Notes: generated from the sequence alone by a model not told the origin. A stretch of 39,762 nt of DNA from JAADHG01 sp964418645 (GCA_964418645.1 CAYQME010000019.1:1-39762), one strand, 5' to 3'. Numbered from the stretch's first letter, positions 9,301 to 16,839 are shown. A program made the numbers and translations.

Positions 9301-9448
9301 TGAGCAAGATATTGCCGTTAAAAACGAATTATCAAAACAAATTAATGAGCAACTAGAATCGTTTAATAATTTGGTAGATAATGAGATTAAAGCATTCAAT
9401 GTAGCCTTTAATAATAAAAAATTAAATTATTTATTTGTTGAAGAGTAA
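6356..9448 (+). CDS. Secreted BNR/Asp-box repeat protein (VPS10/sortilin-like beta-propeller)
   Basis: A 1030-residue exported protein. The N-terminus (MRLSTLFVVITILL to IAQ, about 22 residues) is a Sec signal peptide. The body carries about eleven Asp-box (SxDxGxTW) turns, for example TTDGGRTW at residues 71-78, SEDAGKTW, STNGGKTW, SSDSGETW, SDDGGDTW, TYDGGETW and TKNGGQTW. Together they imply one or two beta-propellers of the type annotated as glycosyl hydrolase or sortilin-like. From about residue 880 the chain becomes Lys/Glu-rich and helical, probably coiled coil. No type IX secretion C-terminal domain is seen, as the chain ends FVEE. The stop overlaps the hemJ ATG by one base (TAATG), so the two are translationally coupled. 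Enzyme activity is unproven; Asp boxes are structural, not catalytic. Confidence 0.85.
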   Translation: MRLSTLFVVITILLCSHTQIIAQDIHEDQYDALEYRLIGPFRGGRSAAVTGVPNKPNLYYFGAAGGGIWKTTDGGRTWENISDRFFGGSIGAITVSKSDPNVIYVGGGETTVRGNVSSGYGIWKSEDAGKTWVPSGLKKSRHIPRIAVHPTNSNIVYAGVLGNIYKPTEERGVYKSTNGGKTWRKTLFANANAGVVDLIIDPTNPRILYASTWRINRTPYSLNSGGEGSALWKSSDSGETWKEVSINKGFPKDTLGIIGITVSPVNNQRVWALVENKEKGGLYRSDDGGDTWTQINSERKLRQRAWYYTRVYADTKDVDVVYVLNVQYHKSTDGGKTFSTYGAPHGDHHDLWIAPENPKRMIIGDDGGAQVTYDGGETWSTYHNQPTAQFYRVTTDNHFPYRIYAAQQDNSTVRIDHRTSGRSISEDDWEATAGGESAHIAVDPKNDDIVYGGSYDGFLTRVNHKTGTVRAINVWPDNPMGHGAEGMKYRFQWNFPIIFSKHNPKRLYTFSQNVHVTENEGQSWEIISPDLTRNDPEKLKSSGGPITQDNTSVEYYCTIFAAQESPITEGLLWVGSDDGLVHVTKNGGQTWDNVTPKGMPEWMMINSVEPSAFDAGTCYIAGTKYKSGDFAPYLYKTTDYGKSWTRITNGINSEHFTRVLREDPNHKGLLYAGTETGMYISFNDGKNWKPFQLNLPIVPITDLTIKDNSLIVATQGRSLWMIDDLTVLHQLYNANQNTNMLFHPKDTYRMRGRSQKTSKTSGTNLPSGVITYFNLKDYEEKDEVSLTYFDTKGDTIKTFSTKNKRKDKLKVEKGANQFVWNMTYDGAERLKGMILWWASLSGPRAIPGDYKVSLNVNDESISQPFIILADPRAESTLEDMKNQFAFIKDVNETMDNAHKSIKKIRKINDKLSAFEAQYKNDDNVKDLVEKAKKLKEKFSEIEKALYQTKNRSGQDPLNFPIRLTNKLGHLNSLVSMGDFAPTEQDIAVKNELSKQINEQLESFNNLVDNEIKAFNVAFNNKKLNYLFVEE

Positions 9449-9996
9449 TGGAGTTATACAATTATATAAAAGCACTCCATCTTATTTTTGTAATAACTTG
9501 GTTTGCAGGTCTGTTTTACATTCCTAGATTATTTGTGTACCAAATAGAAGCGTTTTACAAACCATCGCCAGATAAGGAAATTTTAGGAGAGCAATTAAAA
9601 TTGATGGCAAAACGCTTATGGTATATCATTACATGGCCATCAGCCATATTGGCGACACTATTTGCCATTTGGCTACTAGTTGTCATTCCAGAATGGTTAA
9701 ATCAAAACTGGATGCTTGTTAAACTAGGGTTTGTAGTATTGCTGATCATTTACCACCTTAAAACACATCAAATATTTAAACAATTACAAGCCGACGATGT
9801 AAGATATACCTCAAAGTATATGCGTATCTGGAACGAAGGTGCGACCCTTATATTATTTTCGGTAGTTTTTCTGGTTATTTTAAAAGATAGTATCAATTGG
9901 GTTTTTGGAGTTATAGGAATAGTTGTGCTCTCTATTTTATTGATGTTAGGGATAAAATGGTATAAAAAAATTAGAGAAAAGAACCCGAGAGCTTAA
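9448..9996 (+). CDS. hemJ: Protoporphyrinogen IX oxidase, HemJ type
   Basis: A 182-residue integral membrane protein with four or five hydrophobic helices. It has the UPF0093/HemJ hallmarks: YIKALHLIFVITWFAGLFYIPRL at the N-terminus with conserved His11, and MLVKLGFVVLLIIYHLKTH in the middle with the conserved Lys92 and His103. HemJ oxidises protoporphyrinogen IX to protoporphyrin IX, the step between HemF and HemH, and no HemG or HemY is seen here. It therefore supplies the missing oxidase for the nearby heme genes. It is coupled by a TAATG overlap to the BNR-repeat protein, a partner with no obvious heme link. The CopD-like fold is an alternative family label, but the motif set favours HemJ. 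Confidence 0.88.
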   Translation: MELYNYIKALHLIFVITWFAGLFYIPRLFVYQIEAFYKPSPDKEILGEQLKLMAKRLWYIITWPSAILATLFAIWLLVVIPEWLNQNWMLVKLGFVVLLIIYHLKTHQIFKQLQADDVRYTSKYMRIWNEGATLILFSVVFLVILKDSINWVFGVIGIVVLSILLMLGIKWYKKIREKNPRA

Positions 9997-10027
9997 TCTC
10001 AATCTTCAAAATTCCAAAAATGAGATT
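9995..10027. repeat. Inverted repeat after hemJ
   Basis: AATCTCA (9995-10001, overlapping the hemJ stop) and TGAGATT (10021-10027) form perfect 7-bp arms around a 19-base loop. It is not followed by a T-run, so it is a weak terminator. The arms resemble the TGAGATT/AATCTC motifs of the dispersed repeats elsewhere in the window, so it may be a repeat relic. Confidence 0.4.
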
Positions 10028-10082
10028 TGTCTTAAAGCCTTTTGGTTTGATTATTGTTATATTTATGAGGTAAATTTTGCAG

Positions 10083-11531
10083 ATGGCTTCAAAGAGATTG
10101 TCTTTACGTTCGCGTATTTTTTTATTTATGATATTATTGGTAGTTGTGGCATCAATATTAATTGCTGTTGTAACCATATATCAATACAGCGAACAATCTA
10201 AAGATTACCACAAACAACGTTTAGAGCGTAAAGAAACACAATTGCTTTCAAGCATGGATTATGTATTGGAGCATACCTCTTGGTCTAGAAATACCGAGCA
10301 TTTAGGCCTCATATTTAAAGATGAGATTTATGAAATTGCAGATATATTAAATGTTAAGTTTAATATTTACGATTTAGAGGGAGCTTTAATAAAAAGTTCT
10401 AGACCAAGTTTTGAGAACGATTCGATTTCTAAATGTATTTCTGCTGAAACTTTAAATCATCTAAATCAAAGTCCTGAAAAAAGATATGTTGAAAAAAACG
10501 AACAATTAGGAAGTGATTACCAATCGTCATACACGATTTTTTCAGATTTTAACGCAAAGCCTTTAGGAATACTAAATGTGCCTTATTTTGAAGACGATTC
10601 GTTTAGCAATGCTGAGCTTAAAGAGTTCTTAGTGCGTTTAGGGTATGCTTATTTTGTAATGCTTTTAGTAGCCATAGCATTTGCATATTTTGTGTCGAGA
10701 TACATTACGCGTTCACTAAAAACAATAAGCGGGAAGATGAAGGAAACTCGTTTAGAAAAACGCAACAAGAAGATTGCACTAAAAGGAGCTAGTGCAGAAG
10801 TTTCTGTATTGGTTGAATCGTATAATAGCATGATTGATGAGCTTGAAGAAAGTGCAGTACAATTGGCAACTAGCGAGCGTGAACAAGCGTGGAGAGAAAT
10901 GGCAAAACAAGTAGCTCACGAAATTAAGAACCCCCTTACTCCAATGCGTTTGAGCGTGCAGAGTTTTCAGCGTAAGTTTGACCCTAATGACCCAAACATA
11001 CATAAAAAAGTGGATGAATATACCAAAACCTTAATTCAGCAAATTGACACGATGAGCTCTATTGCTTCAGCATTTTCTAATTTTGCTAAGATGCCTGCTC
11101 AAAAAAGCGAGCAGCTTAATGTGGTTGAGGTTATAGATTTGGCTTTGGATATTTTTACTGAAAACTATATCACATTTACGACTGATGAAAAAGAAATTAT
11201 AGCCACATTTGACAGAACTCAACTTATTCGGGTAGTGACTAATTTGGTAAAAAATGCAATTCAATCCATCCCAGAAGGGAGAACTCCAAAAATTGATGTT
11301 AATGTGTTTTCAAAAAACGGGGATGTTGTGTTTACAGTTTCCGATAATGGCAATGGTGTTTCTGAAGAAAACAAACCAAAAGTATTTGAACCAAAATTTA
11401 CAACTAAAACCAGTGGCATGGGATTAGGATTACCAATGATTAAAAATATTATTGAAGCTTATGGCGGAAGTATTACTTTTGCACCTAAGGATAACGAAGG
11501 AACTATATTTAAGGTTACTTTCCCAAAATAA
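10083..11531 (+). CDS. NtrY-like membrane sensor histidine kinase
   Basis: A 482-residue histidine kinase. Membrane helix 1 is at about residues 11-32 and an extracytoplasmic sensor domain spans about 33-180. Helix 2 (about 184-205) leads into a HAMP domain (about 205-260). The HisKA box is QVAHEIKNPLTPMRLSVQSF with phospho-accepting His279, and the ATPase domain has the N box NLVKNAIQSIPEG, then DNGNGV and GMGLGLPM. The HEIKNPLTPMRLS form is typical of the NtrY group. I chose ATG 10083; a TTG two codons upstream is also open. No response regulator gene adjoins it, so its partner must lie elsewhere. The following enoyl-CoA hydratase is 38 bases downstream and may be co-transcribed. The stimulus is unknown. 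Confidence 0.9.
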   Translation: MASKRLSLRSRIFLFMILLVVVASILIAVVTIYQYSEQSKDYHKQRLERKETQLLSSMDYVLEHTSWSRNTEHLGLIFKDEIYEIADILNVKFNIYDLEGALIKSSRPSFENDSISKCISAETLNHLNQSPEKRYVEKNEQLGSDYQSSYTIFSDFNAKPLGILNVPYFEDDSFSNAELKEFLVRLGYAYFVMLLVAIAFAYFVSRYITRSLKTISGKMKETRLEKRNKKIALKGASAEVSVLVESYNSMIDELEESAVQLATSEREQAWREMAKQVAHEIKNPLTPMRLSVQSFQRKFDPNDPNIHKKVDEYTKTLIQQIDTMSSIASAFSNFAKMPAQKSEQLNVVEVIDLALDIFTENYITFTTDEKEIIATFDRTQLIRVVTNLVKNAIQSIPEGRTPKIDVNVFSKNGDVVFTVSDNGNGVSEENKPKVFEPKFTTKTSGMGLGLPMIKNIIEAYGGSITFAPKDNEGTIFKVTFPK

Positions 11532-11535
11532 TAAA

Positions 11536-11560
11536 CGTCCTGCGAAAGCAGAAATCTCAT
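11536..11560. repeat. Short fragment of dispersed intergenic repeat
   Basis: CGTCCTGCGAAAGCAGAAATCTCAT between the kinase and the crotonase gene is a degraded copy of the CCTGCGAAGGCAGGAATCT motif also seen at 1141-1161. It includes short complementary arms (CTGC/GCAG). Confidence 0.5.
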
Positions 11561-11569
11561 TTATAAACT

Positions 11570-12352
11570 ATGAATTACGAAAATATTCTTTCAGATTCTC
11601 AAAACGGAATTACAACAATAACTATTAATCGCTCATCAAAACTGAATGCGCTTAATAAAGATACTATTAATGAATTGCACAATGCTTTTGAGGAAGCCAA
11701 TAACGACAACAACACAAAAGTTATTATAATTACAGGAAGTGGAGAAAAAGCATTTGTGGCAGGAGCGGATATTAAAGAATTTGCCGATTTTAATACTGAA
11801 GAAGGCAGTCGTTTGGCGGCTAAAGGACAAGATTTATTATTTAACTATATAGAAAATTTAGAAACGCCTGTTATTGCCGCAGTAAATGGTTTTGCCTTAG
11901 GAGGTGGATTAGAATTAGCTATGGCTTGCCATTTTAGAGTAGCTAGTGATACTGCTAAAATGGGCTTGCCAGAAGTGTCTTTAGGAGTAATTCCAGGTTA
12001 TGGAGGTACACAACGCTTACCACAATTGGTTGGTAAAGGGCGCGCTATGGAAATGATTATGACCGCAGGTATGATTGATGCTAATAAAGCCTTGGCTTAT
12101 GGTTTGGTAAATCACACCACTACTAGAGAAGAACTCTTGCCGTTTTGTAAAAAAATAGCAGATAAAATCATGCGAAATTCTTCAGTAGCAATATGTTCGA
12201 CAATTAAAGCTATAAATGCCAATTTTAAAGATGGGATCGATGGTTTTAATGTAGAGATTGAAGAGTTTGGCAACTGTTTTGGTACCGAAGATTTTAAAGA
12301 AGGGACTATGGCATTTTTAGAAAAGCGTAAAGCAAATTTCTCCGGAGAGTAG
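11570..12352 (+). CDS. Enoyl-CoA hydratase / crotonase-family protein
   Basis: A 260-residue crotonase, the usual size for short-chain enoyl-CoA hydratases, which add water across trans-2-enoyl-CoA in beta-oxidation or butanoate metabolism. Visible motifs are the CoA-binding and oxyanion-hole segments AFVAGADIKEF and AVNGFALGGGLELAMACH. PEVSLGVIPGYGGTQRLPQLVGKGRA contains the catalytic Glu position typical of true hydratases. The C-terminus ends in FGTEDFKEGTMAFLEKRKANF, characteristic of 3-hydroxybutyryl-CoA dehydratase-like members. No other beta-oxidation gene adjoins it; its neighbours are a sensor kinase and a radical SAM gene. The substrate chain length cannot be read from sequence. Confidence 0.93.
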   Translation: MNYENILSDSQNGITTITINRSSKLNALNKDTINELHNAFEEANNDNNTKVIIITGSGEKAFVAGADIKEFADFNTEEGSRLAAKGQDLLFNYIENLETPVIAAVNGFALGGGLELAMACHFRVASDTAKMGLPEVSLGVIPGYGGTQRLPQLVGKGRAMEMIMTAGMIDANKALAYGLVNHTTTREELLPFCKKIADKIMRNSSVAICSTIKAINANFKDGIDGFNVEIEEFGNCFGTEDFKEGTMAFLEKRKANFSGE

Positions 12353-12365
12353 CATCCTAGAGAAA

Positions 12366-12398
12366 CGTCATTACGAATATAGTGAAGCAATCTGTTGC
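12366..12398. repeat. Partial copy of GTCATTACGA-type repeat
   Basis: CGTCATTACGAATATAGTGA followed by AGCAATCTGTTGC matches the left half of the palindromic repeats at 1189-1297 and 37407-37516 (GTCATTnCGA, then AATCnGTT). The right terminus is not seen, so it is a truncated copy. Confidence 0.55.
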
Positions 12399-12548
12399 TT
12401 TTTAGTCCTTTTTAAAAAGACAGCTTTGTTTCTAAGCCCCTTGTAAGGATAACTACTTTTTGTTAATAACCCACATTTTCTTTAACATTTATCAATGCAA
12501 TTAATAAGTAATTTTAAGGGAAATATCCATGCTTTTATTTTAACTATT

Positions 12549-13622
12549 ATGAAACCCAAGTCTATTATTAAAGGGCGAGGTGCACAGCGTAATGTACACA
12601 ATCGTTTCTTCAAACAGCAACACGAAATTCGTGATGAATTTCTCGAATATTGTAAAAAAGAAGGCGAATTACCAGATAAAAATAAAACACTTTATTTAGA
12701 CGTGTTTCCAAAAACTATAGTGAATAAAGTAGAGAGTCCTGATGTTGGAATGATGTATTCTATGAATCCGTATCAAGGTTGCGAACATGGCTGTGTGTAT
12801 TGTTATGCGCGCAATAGCCATGAGTTTTGGGGCTATAGTGCTGGACTGGATTTTGAACGACGTATTCTTGTAAAAAAAACAGCTCCTCAACTACTTGAAA
12901 AGTTACTTAAAAAGAAAACATGGAACGCACACACCATTGTGATGTCTGGAAATACAGATTGCTATCAACCAGTCGAAAAGAAGTATGAAATTACAAGACA
13001 ATGTTTAAAACTGTTTTTAAAATACAAGCATCCCATAGGCATTATTACTAAAAATGCTTTAATAACAAGAGATTTACAGATTTTAAAGGCATTAGCTAAG
13101 GATAATCTGGTTGCTGTAAATATGTCTATTACCTCATTATCTGAAGATACGAGACGTATTTTAGAGCCTAGAACAACAACCATAAAGAAACGATTGGAAA
13201 CGGTTAAAATATTAAGCGATAATGGGATTCCTGTCAATGTGATGTTGGCACCAATAATTCCATCAATAAATAGCCACGAAATATTACCGTTGGCAAAAGC
13301 AGCTTCAGACCACGGAGCCTTGTCAATTGCACATACCATAGTAAGACTTAATGGAGCTATAGGACAAATATTTAGTGATTGGATACATAAAACAATGCCC
13401 GATAGAGCAGAGAAAGTACTACATCAAATAGAAAATTGCCACGGCGGAAATTTAAACGATTCTCGTTTTGGAACACGTATGCGTGGTGAAGGTGAAATTG
13501 CAGGACAAATCAATCAATTGGTAAAATTAGCGCGACTCAAGTATTTTAAAGGAAAAGAGATACCTAAATTAAATACTTCAATTCATGAGCAGTTTAAAGA
13601 CGGGCAATTAAAATTATTTTAG
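12549..13622 (+). CDS. PA0069-family radical SAM protein
   Basis: A 357-residue radical SAM protein. The cluster motif CEHGCVYCYARNSHEFWGY (C-x3-C-x2-C) lies near residue 80, preceded by the typical SMNPYQGC. The N-terminus KPKSIIKGRGAQRNVHNRF is the signature start of the PA0069/SplB-like family. That is why ATG 12549 is preferred over an upstream in-frame ATG at 12495 that adds an atypical 18 residues. The C-terminal half carries APIIPSINSHEILPLAKAA and the conserved RLNGAIGQIF region. The family is related to spore photoproduct lyase but its substrate is not known to me. The gene converges on the GNAT gene with a 4-base overlap of the stop codons (13619-13622). The upstream 196 bases contain a repeat fragment. 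Confidence 0.9.
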   Translation: MKPKSIIKGRGAQRNVHNRFFKQQHEIRDEFLEYCKKEGELPDKNKTLYLDVFPKTIVNKVESPDVGMMYSMNPYQGCEHGCVYCYARNSHEFWGYSAGLDFERRILVKKTAPQLLEKLLKKKTWNAHTIVMSGNTDCYQPVEKKYEITRQCLKLFLKYKHPIGIITKNALITRDLQILKALAKDNLVAVNMSITSLSEDTRRILEPRTTTIKKRLETVKILSDNGIPVNVMLAPIIPSINSHEILPLAKAASDHGALSIAHTIVRLNGAIGQIFSDWIHKTMPDRAEKVLHQIENCHGGNLNDSRFGTRMRGEGEIAGQINQLVKLARLKYFKGKEIPKLNTSIHEQFKDGQLKLF

Positions 13623-14077
13623 GTTATACTTTTCTCAAACACAATTTTAGTTTGCCCTTTATTGTTTGTATATATTTTTGTAATGTCAAAACCATTTTTA
13701 AAATTTAATATCATCATGGGTTTAAATTGGTTCATAGACTTAGTTCTCAATGTTGTAAATCCTTTATTTTTGGCATAATCTTCTTGAGTTTTCGCCAGTT
13801 GTTTTGCAATCCCTTGATTGCGAAATTTAGGATGCACGCCTCCAACCCAACTGTAAAAAGTATGAGCATTATACGGATACCCTATTTTAAATCCAATTAA
13901 AACCTTATCGTTATAGGCTAAAGTATACAATGCTTTTAATTGCACATCAATGCGTTGTTTAAAGAATTTTAAATCGGCGTCTTCAAAAAGATAATGGTAT
14001 AGGTGTGCTAATTCCTGAAACAGTTTTTCATTAGGAACCCCTTCAATAGTTTTATATATAATTTTATTTTTCACCAT
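13619..14077 (-). CDS. GNAT-family N-acetyltransferase
   Basis: A 152-residue acetyltransferase of the GNAT fold. The central segment YSWVGGVHPKFRNQGIAKQLAKTQEDYAK is motif A (acetyl-CoA pyrophosphate loop, R/QxxGxxK/A form). It is followed by GFTTLRTKSMNQFKPMMILNFKNGFD, as in small-molecule acetyltransferases. I place the start at the ATG at 14075-14077 (MVKNKIIYKTIEG). A longer open frame extends into the upstream gene but adds unrelated sequence. It overlaps the end of the HD hydrolase gene by 14 bases and is the last gene of a plsC-HD-GNAT operon. The acceptor substrate is unknown. Confidence 0.85.
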   Translation of the reverse strand: MVKNKIIYKTIEGVPNEKLFQELAHLYHYLFEDADLKFFKQRIDVQLKALYTLAYNDKVLIGFKIGYPYNAHTFYSWVGGVHPKFRNQGIAKQLAKTQEDYAKNKGFTTLRTKSMNQFKPMMILNFKNGFDITKIYTNNKGQTKIVFEKSIT

Positions 14078-14717
14078 CCCATTCTGCGTAAAATTGGTCA
14101 AGGTATAGTTCCATGAATTGATGTCGTTTTTCTGCAATTCGCCGCCCTGTTTTGGTGTTCATTTTATCTTTTAGCAATAATAATTTTTCATAAAAATGAT
14201 TAATTGTCGGCGTAGTGGAGGCTTTGTATTCTTCTTTTGTCATTTTTAAATTGGGTTTTACCACAGGGTCAAAAAGCATTCGGTTTTTAAAACCACCATA
14301 GTTAAAACAACGCGCAATACCAATAGCGCCAATGGCATCAAGCCTATCGGCATCTTGAATGACATCTAATTCTGGAGAGCAAAATTTTTGAACTTCATTA
14401 CCACCTTTAAAAGAAATATTTTCTATGATTTTAACTACGTGTTCAATCACTATACTGTCCACATCGTGCTTAAACAGAAATTCACGAGCCTTTTTGGGGC
14501 CGACAGTTTCGTCACCTTGGTGAAATTTACTATCGGCAATATCGTGCAATAAGGCTCCAAGGGCTACTACAAGCGTATCTACTTTTTCATTTTTAGAGAT
14601 GAGTAAGGCATTATTAAATACTCTTAAAATGTGAAACCAATCGTGTCCGCTTTCGGCGTTTGTTAATTCCTTTTTCACAAAGGCTTTAGTCGTTTTTATT
14701 AATGCTTTACTGTTCAT
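14064..14717 (-). CDS. HD-domain phosphohydrolase
   Basis: A 217-residue metal-dependent HD-superfamily hydrolase. The motif order is GHDWFHILRVFNNALLIS (first His), ALLHDIADSKFH (the HD pair at residues 58-59), then VIEHVVKIIENISFKGG, and IQDADRLDAIGAIGIARCF with the final metal-binding Asp. This arrangement matches the YpgQ/YedJ-like subgroup active on nucleotide phosphates; the exact substrate is not deducible. I take the start at 14717 (MNSKALIKTTK), which overlaps the plsC end by 11 bases; the frame is open a further 10 codons upstream. It lies between plsC and the GNAT gene with overlaps on both sides, so translation is coupled across all three. Confidence 0.9.
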   Translation of the reverse strand: MNSKALIKTTKAFVKKELTNAESGHDWFHILRVFNNALLISKNEKVDTLVVALGALLHDIADSKFHQGDETVGPKKAREFLFKHDVDSIVIEHVVKIIENISFKGGNEVQKFCSPELDVIQDADRLDAIGAIGIARCFNYGGFKNRMLFDPVVKPNLKMTKEEYKASTTPTINHFYEKLLLLKDKMNTKTGRRIAEKRHQFMELYLDQFYAEWDGEK

Positions 14718-15447
14718 AGATAATGTCTTGAGTGATTTGTTTTTCAACCATTTCAGCTAAAGCATTAGCCTCATAGTCGCTTACTGTAATTGGTTTATGC
14801 ACTGTAAATTTTATATGAGCACCTAAGCCCAAAGGGAATTTTCCATAACGTAAGGTTTTCCATGAATTGTTAATGGTAATTGGAACGACTAAGGCGGAAG
14901 GGATATGCTCGAATAAAGTAAGGATACCCCTGGTTTGAAACTTTTTGGGAATGCCATTTCGACTTCGCGTACCTTCTGGGAAAATAACCGCTGCACGATT
15001 ATTGGTTTCAATATAATTGGCAAACTTTTTAATGGCAGTAACAGATTCTATAGGCTTTTTTCTGTTAATTAGTACAGAGCCTCCGTGTGTTAAATTATAA
15101 GACACACTTGGAATTCCTTTCCCCAATTCAATTTTGCTTATAAATTTGGGGTGATGTTTTCTCATATACCAAATAATAGGCGGAATATCAGTAAGGCTTT
15201 GGTGGTTGGCAACAATGATTAAGGGTTGATTTGTAGAGATTTCATATGGATTGTTAAATGTAAAACGTGTGCCTAAAATGTTAGAACAGCGCAATAGAAA
15301 GAAGTTTAATATTGAGACACTTTGTTTATGAGCGTTATACCCAAATACATTTAAGCATAGCCATTGTATAGGATGAAAAATAACCAATGTTATTCCAAAA
15401 AAAATGAAATAAAGAAACGATATAGGATAAGATAAGAGTTTTATCAT
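14707..15447 (-). CDS. plsC: 1-acyl-sn-glycerol-3-phosphate acyltransferase
   Basis: A 246-residue membrane-associated acyltransferase making phosphatidic acid from lysophosphatidic acid. The N-terminus has one or two hydrophobic stretches (residues 8-35). The catalytic HX4D motif is NHQSLTD (His82, Asp87), followed by KIELGKGIPSVSYNLTHGGSVLINR. The substrate-binding block VIFPEGTRSRNG is near residue 155, and ALVVPITINNSW closes the domain. It is first in a tightly overlapping three-gene operon with the HD hydrolase and GNAT genes. A terminator that ends the bacilliredoxin transcript lies just upstream. The assignment to the PlsC family is firm; exact acyl specificity is unknown. Confidence 0.92.
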   Translation of the reverse strand: MIKLLSYPISFLYFIFFGITLVIFHPIQWLCLNVFGYNAHKQSVSILNFFLLRCSNILGTRFTFNNPYEISTNQPLIIVANHQSLTDIPPIIWYMRKHHPKFISKIELGKGIPSVSYNLTHGGSVLINRKKPIESVTAIKKFANYIETNNRAAVIFPEGTRSRNGIPKKFQTRGILTLFEHIPSALVVPITINNSWKTLRYGKFPLGLGAHIKFTVHKPITVSDYEANALAEMVEKQITQDIIYEQ

Positions 15448-15474
15448 GAGTCAAAAATAAAGATAAGTCACAAA

Positions 15475-15497
15475 AAACCACGTAAAAAACGTGGTTT
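15475..15497 (-). terminator. Rho-independent terminator for the bacilliredoxin gene
   Basis: AAACCACGT (15475-15483) and ACGTGGTTT (15489-15497) form a perfect 9-bp stem around a 5-base A loop. Read on the minus strand, the stem's 3' arm runs into TTTTTTGTG. It therefore ends transcripts coming from the minus-strand bacilliredoxin gene before plsC. Confidence 0.75.
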
Positions 15498-15514
15498 AAT
15501 ATTTTATGTTGCTC

Positions 15515-15598
15515 TGTCATGCTTGAGCGAATCGAAGCCTCTTTTTTGAGATTCTTCATTTCATTTCGACAAGCTCAGTGCAAGTGTTCAGAATGACA
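15515..15598. repeat. Intergenic palindromic repeat with TGTCAT/ATGACA ends
   Basis: The element starts TGTCATGCTTGAGCGAATCG and ends CAGAATGACA, with inverted TGTCAT and ATGACA termini about 84 bases apart. It contains TTTCGACAAGCTCAGTGC, akin to a segment inside the 1189-1297 element. It sits between the bacilliredoxin stop and its terminator. Confidence 0.6.
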
Positions 15599-15600
15599 AA

Positions 15601-16011
15601 CTAACAATGCTCATTATAGGCGTCAACAAGGTTTTCAGCAATCAATTCAGCTGGACGCCCTTCAATATGGTGGCGTTCTAGCATGTGTACCAATTCCCCA
15701 TCTTTAAACAGTGCCACACAAGGTGAACTTGGAGGAAACGGAATCATGTATTCTCTCGCTTTATCTGTCGCTTCTCTATCAACTCCTGCAAAAACAGTAG
15801 TTAAATGTGTTGGACGCTTTGCGTTTTGTAAACTCATTCGTGCTGCAGGTCTTGCGTTGGCTGCCGCACAACCGCAAACCGAATTTACAACCACTAAAGT
15901 TGTGCTTTCTTTGGCTATTGCTGTGTCTACACTTTCGGCAGTATGTAATTCTTCAAAACCTACACTGGTTAGGTCTTCACGCATTGGTTTTATTAATTCT
16001 GCTGGATACAT
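15601..16011 (-). CDS. BrxA/BrxB-family bacilliredoxin
   Basis: A 136-residue thioredoxin-like protein of the YphP/YqiW family. The N-terminus MYPAELIKPMREDLTSVGFEEL and the redox motif VVNSVCGCAAANARPAAR (Cys46-Gly-Cys48) are family hallmarks. The C-terminal half has TDKAREYMIPFPPSSPCVALFKDGELVHMLERHHIEGR. In Bacillus these proteins remove bacillithiol from S-bacillithiolated proteins. Many Bacteroidota lines also make bacillithiol, so the same role is plausible here but not shown by this window. It is a single-gene unit, with its own -7 box upstream and a terminator downstream. Confidence 0.93.
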   Translation of the reverse strand: MYPAELIKPMREDLTSVGFEELHTAESVDTAIAKESTTLVVVNSVCGCAAANARPAARMSLQNAKRPTHLTTVFAGVDREATDKAREYMIPFPPSSPCVALFKDGELVHMLERHHIEGRPAELIAENLVDAYNEHC

Positions 16012-16043
16012 ATCTCGGTTTTTAATTTTAAAATTATTGACAA

Positions 16044-16051
16044 CAAAGATA
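16044..16051 (-). promoter_or_regulatory. Candidate -7 element for the bacilliredoxin gene
   Basis: The minus strand reads TATCTTTG, a match to TAnnTTTG, about 33 bases upstream of the ATG at 16011. No exact TTG -33 box is visible. Confidence 0.45.
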
Positions 16052-16128
16052 CGGAATTGTGTAACATATTAGCATTACTATCAACTAACAAATATTATAT
16101 TTACCCATAATTAAAATCTATAGGTTAC

Positions 16129-16839
16129 ATGAGTTTTTCAAAATGGATAGGAGCCTCATTAGGCTGGTCGTTTGGAGGTCCAATAGGTGCTATTATTGGA
16201 ATGGCACTAGGAAGTGTTGTAGATGCTATGGGAAGGGGAAATGCAGGTACACAAACCCAATCTGGCGATTTTGAAGTGAGTTTGCTCATTCTTGCTTCAA
16301 TTGTTATAAAAGCAGATGGTAAGCAAGACCAACGGGAACTAAATTTTGTACGCCAGCAATTTGTTGGAATGTATGGTAAAGAACGTGCCAATCACGCCTT
16401 TAAGTTATTTAAAAATATATCGAAGCAAACCAATATTTCAACACGTGATGTCTGTTATCAAATAAAGCAAATGATGGATCACCCTTCGCGTTTGCAACTT
16501 TTACACTTTTTATTTGGGATTGCTATGGCTGATGGATTGGTTACTGAAAGCGAATTCAAACAAATCTATACTATTGCTGGCTATTTAGGGATAAGTCCTC
16601 GTGATTTTGAAAGTATTAAAGCGATGTTTTATAGCAGTAGAGCAAATTCTTATAAGATTTTGGAAATAGATAAAACAGCTACAGATAGTGAGATTAAAAA
16701 AGCCTATCGAAAAATGGCTAAAAAATACCATCCTGATAAAGTGATGCACTTAGGTAAAGAACATCAAAAAGGAGCCGAAGAAAAATTTAGGCAAGTACAA
16801 GAAGCTTATGAGCAGTTGCAGAAAGAGAGAGGGTTTTAA
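16129..16839 (+). CDS. TerB-DnaJ domain protein (DjlA-like co-chaperone)
   Basis: A 236-residue protein with three parts. Residues 1-40 form a Gly-rich hydrophobic stretch (SLGWSFGGPIGAIIGMALGSVVDAMG) able to insert into or contact membrane. Residues about 45-150 form a TerB-like helical domain (SLLILASIVIKADGKQDQRELNFV and FGIAMADGLVTESE). Residues about 168-236 form a J domain with the HPD motif in KKYHPDKV. This resembles DjlA, a membrane-anchored DnaJ co-chaperone that stimulates DnaK. No dnaK or grpE is nearby. Immediately downstream the DtxR operon begins; I see no evidence of co-transcription because a promoter and operator lie between. The ATG at 16129 fits the family start MSFSKWIGASLG. 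Confidence 0.9.
   Translation: MSFSKWIGASLGWSFGGPIGAIIGMALGSVVDAMGRGNAGTQTQSGDFEVSLLILASIVIKADGKQDQRELNFVRQQFVGMYGKERANHAFKLFKNISKQTNISTRDVCYQIKQMMDHPSRLQLLHFLFGIAMADGLVTESEFKQIYTIAGYLGISPRDFESIKAMFYSSRANSYKILEIDKTATDSEIKKAYRKMAKKYHPDKVMHLGKEHQKGAEEKFRQVQEAYEQLQKERGF

Noticed and set aside
9995..10027. Hairpin after hemJ as a terminator
   Set aside because: The loop is 19 bases and no T-run follows, so I list it only as an inverted repeat.
12495..12548. Longer N-terminus for the PA0069-family protein from ATG 12495
   Set aside because: The extra 18 residues do not fit the family start KPKSIIKGRGAQ, which begins right after ATG 12549.
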